Of a DNA stretch of 64,000 bases, positions 11,740 to 22,074 are shown in pieces. The stretch is taken from the NCBI GenBank assembly GCA_022747635.1, contig JAKTNV010000014.1:4788001-4852000 (forward strand). The letters are read 5' to 3'. A program made the position numbers and the translations under genes. The notes under the pieces were generated by a model. It saw only the letters and a program-made list of their open reading frames with translations. It had not been told where the DNA came from and searched no databases. This DNA comes from Hetaerina americana (lineage: Eukaryota > Arthropoda > Insecta > Odonata > Calopterygidae). Within the stretch, counting starts at the first letter, position 1; every line of letters starts with the position of its first letter.

Positions 11740-11950
11740 TCATCATGTTTCAGCTATTTATTTTGCCATGCTCTATTGTTTTCTGCACGTACTCATTAGT
11801 TTTCCCACTCCGTACTTTCCTAACTTAATATCATCTCTCCCACCGCCCGCTGCCGCATTCCAATCCCCCAAAATTACCAAATATTTTCTCTCGGGCGTAC
11901 ATTTATATATTTCCTCGAAAATATCGCATTCTTTGTACATTTAATCTTTT
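11740..11950 (-). pseudogene. LINE endonuclease fragment
   Basis: The minus strand translates as KECDIFEEIYKCTPERKYLV, then ILGDWNAAAGGGRDDIKLGK and YGVGKTNEYV. The GDWNA.VG and YG.G...E signatures are typical of APE-type LINE endonucleases, where the block supplies catalytic D and N residues. This is the best-preserved part of the element at 8950-11960. Confidence 0.7.
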
Positions 11951-11984
11951 ATATGATGTCTATTTGGCAAACACAGTGATTGTA

Positions 11985-13035
11985 TAAAAAGTATCGGGTA
12001 AACTTTCGGAAAATTATATTTATTTCAATTGTTGCATAAATGCCTCGAAATTATTCAAAACACTTCCCTTCGAAGTTTCTATAAATTGTAACCGGCGGCT
12101 TTTTCATGACTCGATGGCTCCCTGGTTTGTGGATACCGGAAGGTCCTTAGAGGGACGCGTGCAAAATTTCTTTGGCGGCACTTAGGGTCCGATGGTGGTG
12201 TCCTTTGAGGAAGGAGGGTAAACATGGTGAATAGGCGAAAGAAAAATCCTATCTTTCGATGATAAGGCCTTATTTAAAATTTTCTGCTAGCATATGGGAT
12301 CCTCACGAAGTTGGATTCGTTTCCGCATTGAGTTGCTTGCAGCGTAGAGGAGCTAGATTTGTAAAACGTTGTTTTGATAAACTTAATTCCGTATCCAAAA
12401 TATTAGAGGGCTTAGGCCGGAAATCACTCACGGAGCAAATCTCTTGCATAGTTTGGAAGGACGTCTCTTTAGCAGTGATGTTGAAAATATATTATTACTC
12501 CATCGTTATACGGTTGGAGGGATATTTTCAATAAAGTTAGAGAGATCAAATGTAGAGCAGATAGATTTAAAATGTAATTTTTTCCAGGCACGTTAAGGGA
12601 TCACAAAAACATTGTCCGCGGTAGGGTCATACTCGCGTCAAAATTAGTCTGGTGTGCATTCACCCACTGTCACACATCCTTGCGGTGGCTTGCAATATAC
12701 TAAAATAACTAAGAATTCCACGCTTAGGAATAGGAAGTAGTCTACTGGCGCCAAGTCGGGACTGTTAGAGGCTTGGGGAATCGCCACGATGCCATGGCAT
12801 AAGGTCTTTGCAAGCAGAAACTCGACTCATCTCTTGGTCGTCCGTCATGATCTCCCGAACGAGTTTAGCGCAGATCTTGCCCATTACCAAATTTCAAAGA
12901 TTATAGTGTGCACTATCACTCTCTTATCATTGCCAATAGGATCGATGTGATCGTTCGCGTACTTAGTCGACGGTCTGAATTTAGCACTTCAGGCACACGT
13001 CAGGTAAAAATTGTTATCGACACTTTTTATACAAA
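11985..13035 (-). mobile_element. mariner-5, deleted mariner-like transposon split by a LINE fragment
   Basis: The left end holds TGTATAAAAAGTATCGGGTA. The right end has the inverse of GTTTGTATAAAAAGTGTCGA, which gives imperfect TIRs of about 20 bp. On the minus strand near 12,890-12,800, GKICAKLVREIMTDDQEMSR corresponds to the mariner segment after the second HTH (KLCARWVP..LTDEQK). Near 12,770-12,730, ASNSPDLAPVDYFLF carries the YSPDLAP.D block with the third catalytic D. The blocks between them, with the first two catalytic residues, are missing. A plus-strand LINE fragment (12255-12695) separates the D block from the 3' end. Confidence 0.72.
12255..12695 (+). mobile_element. LINE 3'-terminal fragment inserted in mariner-5
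   Basis: The open frame 12259-12534 begins MIRPYLKFSASIWDPHEVGF and continues SCLQRRGARFVKRCFD. This matches the post-RT region of jockey/CR1-like LINEs (VRP.LEYAS.VWDPH, then L..VQRRAARFV). It is followed by a block equivalent to CRTDRFQMSFFPRTIRDWN, then the tail CCTTGCGGTGGCTTGCAATA. The same tail occurs at 29140-29175 and 32090-32110. The lack of anything upstream indicates 5' truncation on insertion. Confidence 0.75.
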
Positions 13036-13340
13036 CGTTGTTGGCCTGAATAATGACCATATTTGTTGACTAAGCTTTTAGCTCAATAAATAATATTCTG
13101 TAATTCCCCTTCACTATATATACTACGATTCTTTCCAACTTTTTGTTCAATACTACTGCCATTTCTGGCTCTTTCCCTCCGTTTTATCGGACTCCATCGC
13201 TCCAATAATTCCCGCTATCCATCTATCAAACCTCGGACAAGCCAATAACAAAAGCAATATATCTTCTACCCTTCTCCCGCTTTGATTTTTATTTTAAATT
13301 TCTTGGTCTCAACGTCTTCCTTAAATAGCAAGTCCCTATT

Positions 13341-13842
13341 CTAATGAGGGTAAAAAGAAACTAAGCATTTCCTCCATAAAGATTCAATGTTTCACGACCA
13401 TGGTTTCGATGCTGCGCATCATCATCAGGTAACATACATCAACATAGTTTCAACTTATATAGTCTGACTCCAAGAAGGGAGTAATGGAGAGGGAGTAAGT
13501 TGAGTTTAGGTGCAGCAGCCTATTAGTGGTCTAGGGGAGGGGGAGGCTATGTATTTGAAGGTTACTGGCTCAAATTTGTGAAGGTTTGTATTAATTGTAT
13601 TATTAGCCTCCCCCTCCCCTAGACCAGTAATAGGCTGCTGCACCTAAACTCAACTTACCTCCCCTACCTTACCCCCATTACCTTACCTCCTCTCCTCTCC
13701 CTTACTCCCCTCTTGGAGTCAGACTATATAAGTTGGAAAAATGTTGATGTATGTTACCTGATAATGATGCGCAGCATCGAAATCATGGTCGTGAAATATT
13801 AAATCTTTTGGTTGAAATATTATGTTTCTTTTTACCCTAATA
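13341..13842. mobile_element. Foldback element B, about 500 bp
   Basis: Two arms of roughly 190-230 bp are inverted copies of each other around a loop of about 55 bp (about 13,549-13,604). Landmarks are GGGTAAAAAGAAAC at the outside, TTTCACGACCATGGTTTCG, TGACTCCAAGAAGGGAGTAA, and GGTCTAGGGGAGGGGGAGG next to the loop. Each has its inverse on the right. On the minus strand the left arm reads CCTGATGATGATGCGC, then AGCATCGAAACC, the same arrangement as foldback A with a different stem sequence. No protein is encoded. The right arm has an extra C/T-rich run at 13,655-13,705. Confidence 0.85.
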
Positions 13843-14109
13843 ATGAAGGAATTCCACAAAGTTGCATAAGAAACCTGAAATTGTTATGTTTCCCTATTTT
13901 AACTTTTTTGGCCCTATGGTCTGACTTCTTATCTGCTGCTTGCGATTCCCTTTTGCAAGGATTTCTTGTGCTGACGACCTCGAAAGTCTTAGTTTCCTTC
14001 TGCTGAACGACCAAAATCTCGGTGGTCCGTGCTGCAGTCCCCTGAGAGAGGATGACAATATGACATTAAATAAACTTTTGCAGAATAAATATAGCAAATA
14101 AGGAGTAGG

Positions 14110-14372
14110 AGTTTCTTAAGGTCATTTGCGCCTTTAGGGTTGGACAGGAAAGGATGAAGGGTGGAGAAAAACCCTTCTCTTAAGGAAAGGCGCCAATGAG
14201 TCCAGCTTAACTTCCCATCCGATGAACGGCGTACTAACTCAGAGTGCTCTCCACACAGCACCTTAAGTAGAGATCGGGATACCACGAAAACTATCTGCCA
14301 ACGCCGGGATTCGAACCGGGCCCTCAAGGTGGAATGTCGGTACGTTAGCCACCGTATCACTCCGAGCCCCAA
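14110..14372 (-). mobile_element. tRNA-derived SINE, copy 2 (with tRNA head)
   Basis: On the minus strand the copy starts GGGGCTCGGAGTGATACGGT and contains an A-box-like GGTGGCTAACGT and a perfect pol III B box, GGTTCGAATCC. The unrelated body follows (GGTATCCCGATCTCTACTTA, GGTGCTGTGTGGAGAGCACT, GGCGCCTTTCCTTAAG, CTCCACCCTTCATCCTTTCC). Its 3' end is GCGCAAATGACC, short of the GTCGGTCGCC seen in copies 1, 3 and 4. Confidence 0.85.
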
Positions 14373-16500
14373 AATAATACATTGTTGAGCAATATCTTAT
14401 TTTTGTCCGCTTTCTATGAGGGCCATTGTTTATTCTCTAACCCGTAATTTCGAATACACAAGCTTTGGTTGCTTCAAATATTGTTCTTTCAATATCTTGT
14501 AATTTTTCTTCGATCGATCCTGCGTTATTAAATGCAACCATATCTTTATTTTTCGCGATAGTATTATCTGTCTTTCAGTTTCCTTCAATATTTTTTAGCT
14601 ACCCTAATCTTGTCGCTTTTTTTCTCAGCCTTTTGTAATTAGATTGTTACTTATATACTTTTAAATAGTAATATCTCGTAATATGTACAGTTGGATAGTT
14701 ATTGTGATGTAAAAGTTGAAAAGGGACATTGGTGTACTGTTTCCCTCTGAAAATATATGTATTTGGCTTCGAAATATTCCACATCATAGCATTACAATCG
14801 TCAAAAAAATGTTTTTATAGTTTCCTTTGAAATGTGTGTCCCTTTAGCGGAAGTCGTGGTTTCCCTCTCGTGTCTATCACCGACGTATTTTCAAGTTGGT
14901 GACATGCCATTGCTTAAGCATGGCCCTCCCAATGAATTTAAAATTTGTGTTCGTAAGAATTGACTCCAAAGCCTATTTTTCCACGACTGCTTATTCAGCG
15001 ATCACACTTCTTATTTTCGCATCTAACCTCCTCATGCCGGAATGGTTCCTACCGGTTCAGAAAACGAGAGGCTGAGTGAAATTTGTCAATAAAATTGTTG
15101 AATTAACGAACTCTAAAAATCATAAATCCAGATTTGTGAATTACGATCTCAATTGAAAAACAGTGATTGAAAGGCGTTTCCTTTCACCTTTATTGAAAAT
15201 CCTCCATTAAAAAGTTTCAAGGCTGACATTTTTACCTCGACTACACGGCTACACACAAAGTAATCGATATGATTCGAATGTTGAATAGAAAAAATTACGC
15301 GAAAAAACAGTTGTGTAGAGAAAAGCAAAATTCTTTCAACAGTCAAAGATATCCATTAAAAATGAAAAATAAAGTAAGAACAAAGGAAAATAAAACCATT
15401 AAAAGGCTTTTATTCACTTTGGCAAACGAATACCTAGGCGAATCATTAAATTGCGGAACAGACTCGTTTGGCCAAAATTTTAAAAATGAAATTTAGTTGC
15501 TTTCTGTTAAAAAATGTTTATCAAAAGGACGCAGCCTGAATCACGTGTATCTATTCCAAGTTGAAGGATAGTAATTAAATTTTTATTGTTTATCCTGATA
15601 TAATGACCCAATGGATTTATATTATAAGACTGTTTCATTCGGGTTATGATGGGCAGCATTACCTATACTTCCAAGATTGTGACATGAAAAGGTACTCATT
15701 GCCCTTCACTTGGAAATGAAATACGAAGTTGTTCCACTTGTTCATTATAAGAAAAAAAGACACTTATGTGCTTCCAAGTATTTTATGTAGCTCGTTCCAC
15801 ACACATCTTCTAGGTACTCAGACGATGGAAAGGAGGAAAGAAAAAAAAAGAATTAGGTTACAGGCAGCCAATGTAAAGGAAAATAGAATATTGCAGAAGG
15901 ATAATATTATCGGCTTGACCTTAATTATCCTCTTGAGCATATTTTTGGAGGATGCGTGTGGTTATTTAAAAACAAAATAGGAAATGAGTTTGAAATTGTT
16001 TTAGTGAAAATCATCATTTCACAGGTGTGCCGAAATAAATAAAGTTTTTTCTGGATTTTAAGATTCCAGTTTTTCAAGTTACATAGAAAATCGTATGAAA
16101 AAAATTCATCGTTACCATAATATACACATCTCTATATTTGCTTGAGTGTAAAAGCTGGTAGTTCAAACATATCTCCCCTTTGATGTAGTTATGACGGTGC
16201 GTTTAATTTTGGAAAGAGTCTCTCACCTACAGACTCTAGGAGTTTCTGCGAAGGAGAAATGAAGATTTGTGCATTTAAATGGATTATTTACTTCACGAAA
16301 AACAACGATAAAGCCATATTCTATTCTCATTGTGTAGGTCTGTAGGATGTATATAATTCCATAATACGTGTGTGAAATATTATTTGTAAGATCAATGCCA
16401 TCATTAATTTTCCAAGTAGAATTTCTGAGTGATTCGAGGTTTGATATCCCTTCATGTCAAATGTAAAAGCTCATTAGTATTATTTCATTTACCCAAATGG
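14373..16500. other. AT-rich non-coding stretch
   Basis: No gene or element recognised. ORFs at 15269-15496 and 15729-15980 are lysine/asparagine-rich with no domain, as chance ORFs in AT-rich DNA usually are. Confidence 0.6.
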
Positions 16501-16528
16501 ATAATTCTCAACAGTACAATTCTTACGT

Positions 16529-16536
16529 ATAAAAGG
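16529..16536 (+). promoter_or_regulatory. TATA-like box upstream of the C-rich island
   Basis: The sequence around position 16530 reads CGTATAAAAGGCC, a good match to a metazoan TATA element. It sits about 150 bp before the start of a long ORF in a C-rich island. Promoter activity is inference. A similar TATAAAAG lies near 17,679. Confidence 0.3.
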
Positions 16537-16682
16537 CCCTATATTCAGGATTAATCTTTAGGTTTAGAGCTGATTCTTCATTCGCGTTGGCAAATTAGCT
16601 CACAATGTGAAAGGATCATGACCCACAGTGTGTTTTTATTCAAGTGATAATTTTGGTATGACCTCGATCCCTCCGTCCATGC

Positions 16683-17597
16683 ATGCTGACTGCAGAAGTT
16701 CGGTTGGCAAAAATTCCTGCTGCAATTTACCGGATAATTTTTCGGTTGCTTCCTTTCCTGAATCGGTCGTGCTCCTGGTCTTTCCGGTGTGAAAGAAGCT
16801 TTCGATGGAGTAAGATAAAAAAAATGATTGCTTTAAACTTGGTCTCCTCGATAGAGAGCATAAATTTCCGACTAATTTCCGTGACCTTGGGCATTAGTAA
16901 AACCGTGTGTCCCTCACTCTTCGCTGGGGAGTGGAGAGAGAGAGAGAGGGAGAGACAAAAATATTATTCTCCACTTTTAATGGCTATTTCCACGGGCGTT
17001 CAGCGTTTAGCCATTGAGTCGCCGTCGCTTTTTTTCCCCACCCGTCGCACATTCTGCGAGCACTCCCTCCGCCTCGCCCCCACCCCCTCCACCTCGCCCC
17101 TACCCCCGTGCCCCGCCACTTGCCCCCTCGCCCTTTCCGCCCACAGCCAAGTTCTCGGGCGGGAGCCCATTATGCAAGCCACTCCTTTGTCTCCTCGCCA
17201 CCAGCCTTCATTTTCCCCTCATCCTTGTTCCGTGTCATGGCGCTGCCGCTCGAGCGCCACCCACCCCCACACTCACCCTCCCCCGCCCCACCCCACGCCA
17301 AACCCTCCCCCTCCTATTCCCAGCATCGGCCCTCCCGGCCTGTCCACTCTGCTCTCTCCCGTGTTTAATTCAACCTCACTGATTTTGCTCCACCAACTGC
17401 GTCGGTGGAAGCCGTTTTTCGATCGAAAAGAGTCGAATCTTCAACCTTTAATGAATTTCGGACGTGCCTGCACGCCTGTGGTGGGTGTCGTGTTCGAGAT
17501 GAGTTCGGACGAGAGGGCTGGGATCTGCGTGATGGTGCCGACCTGGTCACCGAGCTGGGAAAATCTGTGCGGCGTCGATAGGCGGCAGGAGGGATGA
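16683..17597 (+). other. C/T-rich island with a 304-codon ORF of unknown status
   Basis: This is among the longest open frames in the window that is not a microsatellite or recognised transposon. The N-terminal 100 codons are mixed in composition (MLTAEVRLAKIPAAIYRIIF). The middle is proline-rich (HPHTHPPPPHPTPNPPPP) because the DNA is C-rich. The C-terminal part contains GRACTPVVGVVFEMSSDERA. There is no recognisable domain, and the opposite strand and other frames are also open there, as expected in low-stop GC-rich DNA. A short GA run lies at about 16,933-16,955. It could be a 5' exon and promoter region of a gene outside the window, or chance. I give no function. Confidence 0.3.
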
Positions 17598-18164
17598 AAT
17601 ACGCTTCGGGAGTGAAGATTGTGATTAAGTGGCTTCCTCGAATTTCGTTGGCGTTGCGAATCAGTTGGCGGATCACGTATAAAAGACATTTTCTGCCACT
17701 TTCTCTGTGCAGAATACTAAAAAATTTAATTTGTCAATTGGTCTTTTGTAATCCCAATATAATTTTTACCTTCTCCGATGTTCTGTGATATTAATATATT
17801 TCGTTTCCGTGCATGTTGCTTGGTAATTTGATGCTAAAAAAATAATTTTGGATCCGATATCATTACCATCACATTTGCATAGGATATTCTCAGTACCCAA
17901 CGCAGGTAAATAATCTCTTAGAGCTACGTGCACCTTCCCTCAGTCAAGGTTGTCGAATCCCCTTGATTTGAATTTTAACGCTCGATTTTCGACTGTTTTC
18001 TGACCCATTTTTGTATCCCTGTCATGAAATATGAGAGTGAATCTTAACGCGTGACTACGTGAACCAAGCAAAAATTTCGAATTTCTGTCTCTATTCTAAA
18101 AAAGTTCCATAAAACATATTTCCCATTTAAATAGATTTTCCCTCAAATACTATGAAGGCCGAAT

Positions 18165-18445
18165 TGGATCGCGTGCAGAGTAGAGGAGCTAGATTTGTAA
18201 AACGTTGTTATGATCAACTTAGTAGCGCATTCAAAACCATAGAGCCCCTAGACTGGGAATCACTCAAGGAGTGAAGGATAAATTACAGAATAAATCTTTT
18301 TCTTAAATTGAAAGTACGTCACTCTAGCAGGGATGTTGAAAATGTATTATTACCTCCATCAAACTACGATAGAAGTGATCATGTCAATAAAATTAGGGAG
18401 ATTAAATATAGAACAGATGGATTTCAGGTGTCATTTTTTCCGGCT
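18165..18445 (+). mobile_element. LINE 3' fragment
   Basis: The plus strand reads SRGARFVKRCYDQLSSAF, a block around LDWESLKE, then SRDVENVLLPPSNYDRSDHV and NKIREIKYRTDGFQVSFFP. These correspond to the post-RT region of the LINE family also seen at 12255-12695 and 28740-29175. It stops before the usual 3' tail. Frame breaks are present. Confidence 0.75.
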
Positions 18446-18449
18446 CTAA

Positions 18450-20150
18450 TTTAACTGTCACCAGTCCAAATAGAGAAAACATGAACCATTGGCCTATGGA
18501 CGTGCCTCGGGAACACATTTTTATAAATTTACACAGCCGTAAGCTTTTTAGAACTTCCGCCAATTTTGTTTTGGATTTACCTTGAAAATAATACATTCTC
18601 ATTCTTGTAGGTGCCTTGGCTTTATTCAGTTGCCAACGGAGAGTGGGGTAAAGTTATCAAATTTGATATTAGAGAATAATAATAATTGCAGCCGATCTAG
18701 CAACAGTCTTTCCATTTAAGACTAGCGATTCTCAGAATTCACAAAAATTTATGATCATAATAACTTAAGATGGTTCAATTTCTCGTAGTGACTTGCCTTA
18801 TCACTAAGAAACAGAAGCATAGTAACGACCACACAAACCGATAGGGAAAGTGAGACGGTTACGTCCGCCAGGGTAAAAATATTGTCTTGCCCAGATAAAT
18901 CAAAGTAAATGCGAAAAATATATTCCCTGCGTGGAATGAGAGTTTTCCTGAGAGGACAAAGATTTTATTAGATATAAAAAAAGAAAAACTGAGACGACAA
19001 TTTCTCTTTGAAGGGAAGGGTCGGAATTCCTTGGAACGGGAAAAAATCTTTCATCGCTGATTCTGCGAATGAAACACAATTCATCTGTAGAGCCGAGCAT
19101 TGGACGTCCATATCGAGCACAATGTGGAGAGGAAGACACCAAGGTAATGTATTTCCTCGAAGAGCTATCATTCAGTCGCTATAAAGATCGGAAGGAAAAG
19201 GAATGCCTATATACAAGTGAATGGCCCCGGTTCAGATCCCGGATACGTCACATTTTTCCTTTGGAATGCATGCTTTTTGTGTAGCAAGTGTGTTTTAAAT
19301 TGCGTAGTGAGTCTCTGCATGATTTCAATATTTGTAGCAAGTCGCCATGATCCATGACCCTCCCGTGATCATCTTATATGCGCCTTTTGTTAAGTGTTTG
19401 TGTTCAATGGGAGGAGTAAGTTATCTCGTCCTATCGTGCTTTCCCTTCCCTCCAAATCGCCCCCTGAAATGAGTGTCAGACCAGAATGTCCCAGGATCCG
19501 CTATGAACGGCGCTGCCGCAATTTCTCTAAGATTTCCGCGGAAAATTGACCAAGACACGTTTAACTCAGCTTTTGGGCATTTTCCCGGAAAACGTTACAT
19601 TCCGGGTTTCAATTCCGGTTGCTTCCTGTTTTTGAGTTAAAATTTATTTCTAGTTTATATTCATCAATTTTTACGGAACTGCATTAGTTATCATCTACCA
19701 AATGTAATGATAGAAGGTCTCACGAGAGCAATATCTTGCTCGGTGCTTGGTCGGCGCAGTAAAAAACAAACACGTAGAAGGACAGACATATTAAGACAGT
19801 TTGAGCTGTCAGGCTTCTCCCAGACCAAATTGAGTAGCTTCCTTAGACCTTAATCAGGTCAGCTATACATACATGTATATATTAAATGTATATTAAATGG
19901 GATCAATGTGGCATTGTAAAAGGTTTGTGTGAATTGCATTGAAAAAATACACAAATATATCAAACAAACAACAAATAAAACGATTCCATTTTGGTATATT
20001 TATGTGTAATTAGTCTCGGTCACCTTAATCATTGCGAGACGAGTTACTCTACTTCGGGTGTTCTTTTTTGTTTCCATAAATTTTTCATACATACAATATG
20101 TACTGTGTGAACATACGGGTATTGTCGCAAAAATGCATACAATAAATTAG
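18450..20150. other. Non-coding stretch with faint tRNA-like and Penelope-end-like motifs
   Basis: No gene recognised. Near 19,226-19,240 there is a B-box-like CCCGGTTCAGATCCCGG, possibly a worn tRNA-derived repeat. Near 19,800-19,865 the minus strand has CCTGATTAAGGTCTAAGG, then AGCCTGACAGCTC, which recalls Penelope-type ends but lacks a GAAAC. Both are weak. Confidence 0.35.
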
Positions 20151-20347
20151 GGTGCATACATTTATTACAGACCAAAGTACAAATAACTATAACTCTTCAA
20201 AATTGTACCCCTGTGCATCAACGCACCGATGCCTGTGCATCTGCCAGTTGTAGTACGCCTCCTTGAAGGCGTCGACGGGAACCTCCTTAAAGCACCTCCT
20301 CGGCTTCCTTGACGTTATCCAGCGTCACAATATGGTTACGTTCAAAG

Positions 20348-20359
20348 ATCTTTCTCTTT
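20348..20359 (+). repeat. 12-bp duplication flanking the array, left copy (ATCTTTCTCTTT)
   Basis: ATCTTTCTCTTT is identical to 22075-22086 and abuts the first base of the array. It is best read as a target site duplication. Confidence 0.85.
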
Positions 20360-20393
20360 TTTAATGCAACAATTTCAGAGCGTAAAAATCATT

Positions 20394-20466
20394 CGCCTTG
20401 ACTGGGACTCGAACCCAGATCCCTCAATATCCGGTCGAGTGCTTTAGCCACTTAAGCTACCGAGGC
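20394..20466 (-). tRNA. tRNA-like cloverleaf 1 (anticodon position GGA, C33; probably a pseudo-tRNA)
   Basis: The 73-nt minus-strand sequence folds as a class I tRNA. The acceptor GCCTCGG pairs with TCAAGGC (six of seven pairs). The D stem is GCTT/AAGC with a GG-containing loop. The anticodon stem is CTCGA/TTGAG, and the T arm is CTGGG-TTCGAGT-CCCAG. The A box (TAGCTTAAGTGG) and B box (GGTTCGAGTCC) are good. The anticodon loop is CCGGATA. This puts GGA at 34-36, but with C instead of the near-universal T33 and without the long variable arm of tRNA-Ser. It is therefore more likely a tRNA-derived repeat head than a working tRNA. Confidence 0.5.
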
Positions 20467-20729
20467 GTCCTCTTAAACTCTGAAATTTTGGGGCTTTTAA
20501 AGGAACTAGATGTTATGACGAAATACCGTACATACAATGTCACATGCATTCGTAGTCGTGCGCGAGGCGCCACTGTCCACGAGGTTAAAAGCCAACTTTA
20601 AACACGTATGGTGTTTTCCCTTTGACAAATTCCAAAGAAACTGCGGGAGATGCCGCAACAGTAACTTTTAACGGAGTCATCCGCTAATGTGCATTTTTAA
20701 TGCAACAATTTCAGAGCGTAAAAATCATT

Positions 20730-20802
20730 CGCCTTGACTGGGACTCGAACCCAGATCCCTCAATATCCGGTCGAGTGCTTTAGCCACTTAAGCTACCGAG
20801 GC
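20730..20802 (-). tRNA. tRNA-like cloverleaf 2
   Basis: Identical to copy 1, exactly 336 bp downstream and in the same orientation. Confidence 0.5.
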
Positions 20803-21230
20803 GTCCTCTTAAACTCTGAAATTTTGGGGCTTTTAAAGGAACTAGATGTTATGACGAAATACCGTACATACAATGTCACATGCATTCGTAGTCGTGCGCG
20901 AGGCGCCACTGTCCACGAGGTTAAAAGCCAACTTTAAACACGTATGGTGTTTTCCCTTTGACAAATTCCAAAGAAACTGCGGGAGATGCCGCAACATTAA
21001 AAATGCACATTAGCGGATGACTCCGTTAAAAGTTACTGTTGCGGCATCTCCCGCAGTTTCTTTGGAATTTGTCAAAGGGAAAACACCATACGTGTTTAAA
21101 GTTGGCTTTTAACCTCGTGGACAGTGGCGCCTCGCGCACGACTACGAATGCATGTGACATTGTATGTACGGTATTTCGTCATAACATCTAGTTCCTTTAA
21201 AAGCCCCAAAATTTCAGAGTTTAAGAGGAC

Positions 21231-21303
21231 GCCTCGGTAGCTTAAGTGGCTAAAGCACTCGACCGGATATTGAGGGATCTGGGTTCGAGTCCCAGTCAAG
21301 GCG
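21231..21303 (+). tRNA. tRNA-like cloverleaf 3
   Basis: The same 73-nt sequence on the plus strand, the first copy after the inversion point of the array. Confidence 0.5.
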
Positions 21304-21566
21304 AATGATTTTTACGCTCTGAAATTGTTGCATTAAAAATGCACATTAGCGGATGACTCCGTTAAAAGTTACTGTTGCGGCATCTCCCGCAGTTTCTTTG
21401 GAATTTGTCAAAGGGAAAACACCATACGTGTTTAAAGTTGGCTTTTAACCTCGTGGACAGTGGCGCCTCGCGCACGACTACGAATGCATGTGACATTGTA
21501 TGTACGGTATTTCGTCATAACATCTAGTTCCTTTAAAAGCCCCAAAATTTCAGAGTTTAAGAGGAC

Positions 21567-21639
21567 GCCTCGGTAGCTTAAGTGGCTAAAGCACTCGACC
21601 GGATATTGAGGGATCTGGGTTCGAGTCCCAGTCAAGGCG
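21567..21639 (+). tRNA. tRNA-like cloverleaf 4
   Basis: The same 73-nt sequence, 336 bp after copy 3. Confidence 0.5.
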
Positions 21640-21902
21640 AATGATTTTTACGCTCTGAAATTGTTGCATTAAAAATGCACATTAGCGGATGACTCCGTTA
21701 AAAGTTACTGTTGCGGCATCTCCCGCAGTTTCTTTGGAATTTGTCAAAGGGAAAACACCATACGTGTTTAAAGTTGGCTTTTAACCTCGTGGACAGTGGC
21801 GCCTCGCGCACGACTACGAATGCATGTGACATTGTATGTACGGTATTTCGTCATAACATCTAGTTCCTTTAAAAGCCCCAAAATTTCAGAGTTTAAGAGG
21901 AC

Positions 21903-21975
21903 GCCTCGGTAGCTTAAGTGGCTAAAGCACTCGACCGGATATTGAGGGATCTGGGTTCGAGTCCCAGTCAAGGCG
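21903..21975 (+). tRNA. tRNA-like cloverleaf 5
   Basis: The same 73-nt sequence, 336 bp after copy 4. The next partial unit ends before its tRNA. Confidence 0.5.
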
Positions 21976-22074
21976 AATGATTTTTACGCTCTGAAATTGT
22001 TGCATTAAAAATGCACATTAGCGGATGACTCCGTTAAAAGTTACTGTTGCGGCATCTCCCGCAGTTTCTTTGGA

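Larger units (their letters stand above)
8950..11960 (-). mobile_element. Decayed non-LTR retrotransposon (LINE), minus strand
   Basis: Coding pieces lie in the correct order along the minus strand. The endonuclease is at about 11,950-11,740, with LVILGDWNAAAGGGRDD, the GDWNA catalytic block. The RT fingers are at about 10,760-10,480, with a GEMKRALRELKSNK-like block, an IPTQLVK-like block, and SYSRKRK before an EDYKDF remnant of ENYRTI. The RT palm is at about 9960-9760, where DVSVHFAAFKKVLYKV corresponds to YVCFVDFEKAFDKV. C-terminal pieces lie at about 9560-8950. Frameshifts are frequent, so this is an old copy. The stretch 9980-10,450 contains foreign sequence, including a plus-strand LINE tail. 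Confidence 0.65.
20360..22074. repeat. Inverted tandem array of 336-bp tRNA-bearing units
   Basis: Unit 1 (20363-20698) and the truncated unit 2 (20699-20995) lie in one orientation. Units 3 (20996-21331), 4 (21332-21667) and 5 (21668-22003), plus the first 71 bp of a sixth (22004-22074), lie in the opposite orientation. The 67-residue translations of the same 201-bp stretch are identical in all five units, and by eye the nucleotides are too. Each unit has one tRNA-like cloverleaf. The inversion point falls between GCCGCAAC (ending 20995) and ATTAAAAATGCAC. The whole block is flanked by a 12-bp direct repeat and lies inside a mariner relic. Confidence 0.92.

Noticed and set aside
20398..21971. 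Five identical 67-codon ORFs (MTGTRTQIPQYPVECFSHLS...) as a protein family
   Set aside because: They are antisense readings of the tRNA-like sequence in each 336-bp unit. The identity comes from the repeat itself.
20394..21975. A cluster of functional tRNA-Ser genes
   Set aside because: The anticodon loop lacks T33, the serine-type variable arm is absent, and the copies sit in a repeat array inside a transposon. They are kept as tRNA-like only.
20360..22074. CRISPR array
   Set aside because: The units are 336 bp, contain no short spacers, are partly inverted, and the context is eukaryotic.
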